The position numbers and the translations under genes are program-made. Positions 59,754-64,000 of a stretch of 64,000 nt of DNA are shown here, in pieces. The notes under the pieces are model-generated. The model was not told where the DNA came from. It searched no databases and saw only the letters and a program-made list of their open reading frames with translations. The DNA is from an uncultured Alcaligenaceae bacterium (GTDB taxonomy: Bacteria; Pseudomonadota; Gammaproteobacteria; Burkholderiales; Burkholderiaceae_B). Numbering within the stretch: the first letter of the stretch is position 1; the number at the start of each line of letters is the position of its first letter. The DNA is taken from positions 14,939 through 78,938 of the forward strand of contig CALFXX010000155.1 in assembly GCA_937952975.1 (NCBI GenBank). The letters run 5' to 3'.

Positions 59754-61049
59754 TTACCCCCTCGGGCAAGCATTCTCTAATGGTTTCCCGTTGATACGAT
59801 CCTTAACCCACTCAAGATACATGGGCGCAGAAACGCCGGGGGTTGAAAAGTGCGTTTGCTCACCTGGCAGCTGAACTCTTGCTACATTCGCCCCCATCGC
59901 GCACATTTGCTTTTGATAGAGTTCATGCATCACAGGAGGCACGACAGTATCTTTTGTGCCCCAGTAAATCGCGACGGGCGCGACTGGTTTTACGGGTTTG
60001 ACGCTACCGTCAACAAACGCCTTAATCCATGCCGAAGAGTTACTGGCCTGGGGATTCACCAGAGATTTATATTTGTCTCCATAGGCATAGTTAAACGAAT
60101 CACCCATCACATGAACGCATTTGTTACTTGATAATTGATCGGCAGCCTTTGCACCTTCTTCAGTGAGTAAATCGGTGAGCTTAAGCTCGGGATAGGCGGC
60201 CTGAGTGCCCCAGAGCCCCATCATAAAGTGAGTAAATAAGAATACGTTCGAGACATTCGCCTCAGTAAACCCTTTCATCACTTTGATCGCACTAGCTTCA
60301 TCGAGCGGAGCTTTGGGAAGAAGCGCCGCTAAATCTTCTGGTGCCAAGGCGACAAATCCAAGATACTGCAGATTGTCTGCGGCAGTGCCTTGCTGAGCCT
60401 GATAGTCCGACAGACTTGCCGCTGCAATCGTTGCGCCCCCACCCTGCGACCAACCATACACAACTGTCTTTTTGCCTGCACCGACTTCTGTCATGGAGCT
60501 GACTGCTCGCGCAGAGTTGATGACATCTCTGCCATTGGTTCCCGCCACGGCATATTGATGCTTGCCACCACCGCCAAGACCTTGGTAATCGGTGGCAACA
60601 ACGACATAACCTTCGTTAATAAACTCTTGACCATTCGGAATCCCAAAGTCAGTCCAAGAGTTTCCATCCATCAGGAAATATTGATTCAGCGGACGAGTCG
60701 GGTCGATGACTTGGGAGGGGCCACAGTTTTGAGCAGAGCCGGTTGTGCCGTGAGCCCACGCCAAAATGGGTCTGCCTTCTTTAGGGGCCGGGCCAACAGG
60801 GGCGATCACCAACGCCGTCGCGATTGTCTTACGCTCACCGACATCGGATGAAATGTAGGCAATTTTCCAGGCCTGTGCACCTTTGAGTGAGGTTTGAATC
60901 TGCTCTTTTTTGATCACTTGGCCCAATACTCCGGTCGGGCTCATTTGTATCACTGACTCATAAAAAGGCGCGACAGGAGGCGCTGCGAACGCGCTAGAAA
61001 AAGAAACACAAAAAATCGCGAGGGCTACGGTTTGAACAAGTGATTTCAT
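59754..61049 (-). CDS. Secretory lipase-family alpha/beta hydrolase
   Basis: 431 residues from the ATG at 61049, which starts a signal peptide (LVQTVALAIFCVSFSSAFAA); upstream in-frame residues to 61127 are polar and overlap the next gene. The nucleophile motif is YGWSQGGGATIAAAS, the oxyanion region LAWAHGTTGSAQNCGP, and the catalytic acid and His regions are YWGTKDTVVP and EQTHFSTPG. It is the secretory lipase type (PF03583-like), exported and hydrolysing esters or acylglycerols. Confidence 0.88.
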   Translation of the reverse strand: MKSLVQTVALAIFCVSFSSAFAAPPVAPFYESVIQMSPTGVLGQVIKKEQIQTSLKGAQAWKIAYISSDVGERKTIATALVIAPVGPAPKEGRPILAWAHGTTGSAQNCGPSQVIDPTRPLNQYFLMDGNSWTDFGIPNGQEFINEGYVVVATDYQGLGGGGKHQYAVAGTNGRDVINSARAVSSMTEVGAGKKTVVYGWSQGGGATIAAASLSDYQAQQGTAADNLQYLGFVALAPEDLAALLPKAPLDEASAIKVMKGFTEANVSNVFLFTHFMMGLWGTQAAYPELKLTDLLTEEGAKAADQLSSNKCVHVMGDSFNYAYGDKYKSLVNPQASNSSAWIKAFVDGSVKPVKPVAPVAIYWGTKDTVVPPVMHELYQKQMCAMGANVARVQLPGEQTHFSTPGVSAPMYLEWVKDRINGKPLENACPRG

Positions 61050-61084
61050 GTGTCGTTCCGATGGCTGTGGATTTATATCAAGGC

Positions 61085-61936
61085 TTACTTGGAAAAGATG
61101 AACGTGAGCGTTGCGCGAGCGCCCCACCCCTGTGGCCCTTCGGGTGTAGAGCTTAAGTAGTACGTCGCACCCAGACTAAATTGTACGGGCTGCTTGTCAA
61201 AGACCTCAAGCTTAGACACACCGACATAGAGTGGGTTTGACGTGCGGCCTGTGTCATAGTTGTATAACGCCTGCATGTTTGCAGAGTAGGTCCACGCAGT
61301 TTTAGTGGTGTAAGCAAGAAAGGGCTGAGCGTACAAATTATTTTGTGTGCCGTAAGCCGCGTTCCCGCCGGTACTCCACGACCTATAACCCAGTAAACCG
61401 TAAGTCCACGGGCCGTCTCTGTTCAAGACGACTCCGGTCATGCCAACGCCAGTTTGCTGGGATCCGAAATTGCCTGTGTTATTGATCGGTGCAGTTACAT
61501 AAGGCCCAACCCCCCAAATCCAGGATGAACCGGTCTGTGGGGCATAGAAAGACTCAATGGTAATGTTAGACACACCAAAGCCAGAAAAACCATTTAGGTT
61601 ATTCATCGCCTCTGCCGCTAGGATTGGCCGAACGATGAAGAGGTCTCCGCCACCTAAGTTAAAAGGCGCCACGGGTTGTAGCAATACGGTCTGATTACTA
61701 CCCTGCTGGTTAGCACCCATTTGGCCGCTATACGACCACTGAATAGGCATCGAAATCATATTCGAGATGGGATTGGCTAACTTCTTAGCCATCTCCTCTT
61801 TATCCAAGGCCGCCGACTCAGCTGGCTTGTTAGCATCAGCGACTTCTTCGCGGGCTGCGATTTCGGCAGCGAAACAGGAATTAGCAACAGCAATAACTAG
61901 CCAGGCGGCTGCAAATATTTTTTTTATAACGCTCAT
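61085..61936 (-). CDS. Outer-membrane beta-barrel protein, neuromedin-U-like family
   Basis: 283 residues with a signal peptide (FAAAWLVIAVANSCFAAE). After a charged segment, KKLANPISNMISMPIQWSYS and LFIVRPILAAE, then alternating strands with aromatic girdles and a final LTFIFSK, as in outer-membrane barrels. I recall this family annotated as neuromedin U-like proteins in bacteria; its role is unknown. It lies 36 bp upstream of the lipase gene on the same strand and may share its transcript. Confidence 0.7.
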   Translation of the reverse strand: MSVIKKIFAAAWLVIAVANSCFAAEIAAREEVADANKPAESAALDKEEMAKKLANPISNMISMPIQWSYSGQMGANQQGSNQTVLLQPVAPFNLGGGDLFIVRPILAAEAMNNLNGFSGFGVSNITIESFYAPQTGSSWIWGVGPYVTAPINNTGNFGSQQTGVGMTGVVLNRDGPWTYGLLGYRSWSTGGNAAYGTQNNLYAQPFLAYTTKTAWTYSANMQALYNYDTGRTSNPLYVGVSKLEVFDKQPVQFSLGATYYLSSTPEGPQGWGARATLTFIFSK

Positions 61937-62195
61937 TTGTAAGTACTCGTCAAGATTGAATAATCATTGACTCATCAAAGTGCGCACGCGCAGTCAATGG
62001 CTTGCTTTACGACCGAAATAACATAACATAAACTTTAATTAGTCAGGTGCAATATTTGAAGTAAACAGTACCTATAATGCAAATCAACGAAATTCCGGTT
62101 TTTTACAATAGCGCGTTAAAAAAAAGCCTTTTTGGTCTTACAAGCTAAGAAGTCAAAACCTCGAATCAACGAATTTTTTATAGCCCTTTCTGATC

Positions 62196-62978
62196 ATGAA
62201 AAAAACTGCTTTCGCCGCTGCATCATTACTCAGTTTGTTCGCTTCACTGAATGTCTATGCCCAAGATAAACCGGTAGTCGTCCCTCAAGTGACTAACGAG
62301 TGGCACGGATCGATTTCACCCTACCTTTGGGGTGTCAATGTGACTGGATCGCTGTATTACGACCAATCGAAACTAGGCACGACCAACATGGGAACAGGTC
62401 AATTGTTGCAAGATCTAAACATAGGCGGCATGCTTTTTGGCGAATTACACAAGGGTAATTTCGGTGTCATGGCTGATTTGTTTTACGCAAAAATGACCTT
62501 GAACAAATCATCCGTTGTTGGTCAAGTGGATCTTGGTTCAAAAACCACGGCAGAAACAGGGGTCTATACCTTTGCAGGGACATACACACTCCACAACACC
62601 AACACTAGTTATGTTGACGCTCTTGCCGGTGTTCGTGTCTTGTCCTTAAACGCAACAACGAATATCAGCATTGCGGATACGCCCTACAGCGCGGTTGCAA
62701 AAATGTCGTCGACTATTGTTGATCCAATCGTAGGTGTCAAAGGACGCTTTCGTATTGCCGATACAGATTATTTTGTTCCGTTTTACGTGGATGTAGGTGG
62801 TGGCAGCTCAAGCACCCAGGTGACCTCGCAACAAATACTCGGGGTTGGCAAAGCTTACGAATGGGGTGAGGCCACTCTCGCTTTTAAGAATCTGTATTAC
62901 AAACAAAAAAGTCAAAGCAGCGCTACGGCCGATCTAAACATGTATGGCGTGATCGTGGGTGCAACGTTTAGATTCTGA
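62196..62978 (+). CDS. Outer-membrane beta-barrel protein
   Basis: 260 residues, signal peptide (FAAASLLSLFASLNVYAQ). WHGSISPYLWGVNVTGSLYY and the C-terminal NMYGVIVGATFRF (ends in Phe) are those of a small outer-membrane barrel of the kind annotated as hypothetical or OmpW-like. The function is unknown. A UUCG hairpin terminator follows at 63061. Confidence 0.78.
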   Translation: MKKTAFAAASLLSLFASLNVYAQDKPVVVPQVTNEWHGSISPYLWGVNVTGSLYYDQSKLGTTNMGTGQLLQDLNIGGMLFGELHKGNFGVMADLFYAKMTLNKSSVVGQVDLGSKTTAETGVYTFAGTYTLHNTNTSYVDALAGVRVLSLNATTNISIADTPYSAVAKMSSTIVDPIVGVKGRFRIADTDYFVPFYVDVGGGSSSTQVTSQQILGVGKAYEWGEATLAFKNLYYKQKSQSSATADLNMYGVIVGATFRF

Positions 62979-63060
62979 GGCGAATTGCACTCTCGGTAAG
63001 ACGAGTTATGTAGTCAAACCTAATACGCCGAACGGTCTACTCTAACCTCCGCACCAAAGA

Positions 63061-63085
63061 AACTACCTTCGGGTGGTTATTTTTT
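63061..63085 (+). terminator. Rho-independent terminator with UUCG loop
   Basis: AACTACC-TTCG-GGTGGTT followed by ATTTTTT. It ends the outer-membrane gene transcript and overlaps the end of the convergent gene at 63077. Confidence 0.82.
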
Positions 63086-63733
63086 GTTACCTTCGATTTG
63101 CTGCTCTTCGTAGCGTTGTAGTGCGCTAATAAGCTCTATTAGCCTTTGTCGGTCTGCTTCATTGAAAGGAGCCTTTGGGTTCTCAGACTGAATTGCTAAA
63201 TTTTTTTCTTCTAGCTCTCTGACGTAAAGTGAGATCTGAGGATCTCTCACCCCAGTGAGTTGGAATATTTTAAAATAAAGAACCGCAATATTGACGTGCT
63301 CGTATGCAGCGCTAACTGCCCCGAAGCTCTTGCTCACTGCGCCTAAAGCGGCTTGAGCGTCTGCGTTTGTTTTTGCCCTTAGCAATAAAAACTTCATCCC
63401 ATTCAATCTGTTAGCAATTTCGAATTCACAAGTGAGCAGTTCTTTTTGTGCATTCAGCCTGACTTCGTAATGGTGCTGAGCATTTTGATATAGAGCCGCT
63501 CCGCCTGATATACAGACTGACGATAAAAACCACAAACCAAGATTGCTATTGAGTAACTGACCAGCCTTACCCCAAAAATCTTTTTCTATTTTCTTTGCCG
63601 CATTTTGAATAGATTCCGCTTCAATACGTAATTTTTCCGTAATTTCTTGCCGATATTGTTCTTCAGCTTCGATTAATTTTTTCTTTTCATTGTCCAGCAT
63701 GATTTTGACTCTGTTGAGTAGTCGGAATGGCAA
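63077..63733 (-). CDS. Coiled-coil membrane protein, hypothetical
   Basis: 218 residues (start at 63700 also possible). N-terminal coiled coil of charged residues (KKKLIEAEEQYRQEITEKLR), then a membrane stretch (LGLWFLSSVCISGGAALYQN), then a helical domain without known motif (LLRAKTNADAQAALGAVSK). No recognised family. It lies near the tRNA-Val half at the right edge and may belong to another element. Confidence 0.6.
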   Translation of the reverse strand: MPFRLLNRVKIMLDNEKKKLIEAEEQYRQEITEKLRIEAESIQNAAKKIEKDFWGKAGQLLNSNLGLWFLSSVCISGGAALYQNAQHHYEVRLNAQKELLTCEFEIANRLNGMKFLLLRAKTNADAQAALGAVSKSFGAVSAAYEHVNIAVLYFKIFQLTGVRDPQISLYVRELEEKNLAIQSENPKAPFNEADRQRLIELISALQRYEEQQIEGNKK

Positions 63734-64000
63734 TAATCATACTCTGCAGCATGCCAATATTCATCCCCGCTCAGTGGCCAAGCGTAAAGTCTGTCAATCG
63801 TCTCAATACAACCGCAAGACGACGAAGATTACAACCAGAAAAAGTCAGCGCAAAAATATGGTGGGGAAACAATCGAGCAACTTGGAAGCTGCGGGTGTGA
63901 AGGCAGTGCTCTACCACTGAGCTAACCGCCCAATCTGGGTGCGAACTTGCGATCGCTAGATTGGAATATGCATATATTGAGCACGACTCGCGTTATATAC
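63734..64000. other. Right-edge region with tRNA half, otherwise no gene seen
   Basis: 63734-63895 has no convincing gene. 63896-63932 is the tRNA-Val half. 63933-64000 is AT-rich and may contain that tRNA's promoter. Confidence 0.5.
63896..63932 (-). tRNA. 5' half of a second tRNA-Val, cut at the anticodon loop
   Basis: 37 nt identical to positions 1-37 of the intact tRNA-Val (acceptor 5' strand, D-arm, anticodon stem and loop). Beyond position 37 the sequence diverges, so it is not a functional tRNA. The upstream flank shares only CAATCTG with that of the intact gene, so it is a separate locus, not a duplication of the same leader. Confidence 0.85.

Noticed and set aside
61050..61127. N-terminal extension of the lipase
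   Set aside because: It overlaps the next gene and would mask the signal peptide starting at 61049.
63690..63920. Plus-strand open frame running across the tRNA half
   Set aside because: It overlaps the start of the opposing gene and the tRNA fragment, and has no ribosome binding site or recognisable motif.

Overview
The window looks like chromosomal DNA of a Burkholderiales betaproteobacterium, most likely Alcaligenaceae or a close relative. Evidence: three TctC/Bug-type binding proteins without membrane partners, a Burkholderiales-type porin, SlyX, a CbbR-like LysR regulator, and dense gene packing at moderate GC. The genus is an inference. No rRNA genes and no CRISPR array are visible.

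0-11.5 kb: the 5' part of arsJ with its partner GAPDH (arsenate detoxification), slyX, a GST, an amidohydrolase, an enolase-superfamily enzyme, a split chromate transporter (chrA pair), an MmgE/PrpD protein, a Bug receptor, a small K+ channel, ybaK and an MltB-type transglycosylase. 11.5-26.5 kb: a membrane-tethered TAXI binding protein, a second Bug, a sorbosone-dehydrogenase/cytochrome c pair, an orphan DctP receptor in operon with a membrane HD-GYP protein, ppc, alkB, a porin, fumC and an aquaporin ending at a strong terminator. 26.5-41.9 kb: a ThDP decarboxylase, an FAD oxidoreductase, a TauD-like dioxygenase coupled to a third Bug, a divergent branched-chain-type ABC transporter (five genes) ending in an amidohydrolase, a thioesterase, a CbbR-like regulator divergent from sbtA, a MobA-like transferase, a GDT1/TMEM165 exporter behind a yybP-ykoY-type riboswitch, and a VapBC pair.

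42.0-59.5 kb is an integrated island in the 3' end of tRNA-Val(CAC), bounded by 53-bp direct repeats with matching 23-bp arm sites just inside. It carries an integrase, an AlpA regulator behind two palindromes, a P4/D5-type primase-helicase followed by an origin-like inverted repeat, a conserved pair of unknown genes, a 2301-residue RTX/Ig/GloVer-repeat protein with a small partner, two decayed copies of a terminase-like gene junction, a decayed second copy of the HGGK gene, two Cys-containing exported proteins divergent from an XRE regulator, a VanZ-like membrane protein and an alpha/beta hydrolase. The layout (int, alpA, primase, terS relics) resembles a decaying phage satellite that has picked up cargo.

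59.5-64 kb: the intact tRNA-Val, a secretory lipase, two outer-membrane beta-barrel proteins, a coiled-coil membrane protein and, at the right edge, the 5' half of another tRNA-Val cut exactly at the end of its anticodon loop.

The most unusual material is inside the island: the giant-protein cassette lying between an intact and a decayed copy of the same gene, the paired terminase relics with a 7-3-7 palindrome at the same place in each, and the Cys-peptide/XRE module with its palindromic operator.
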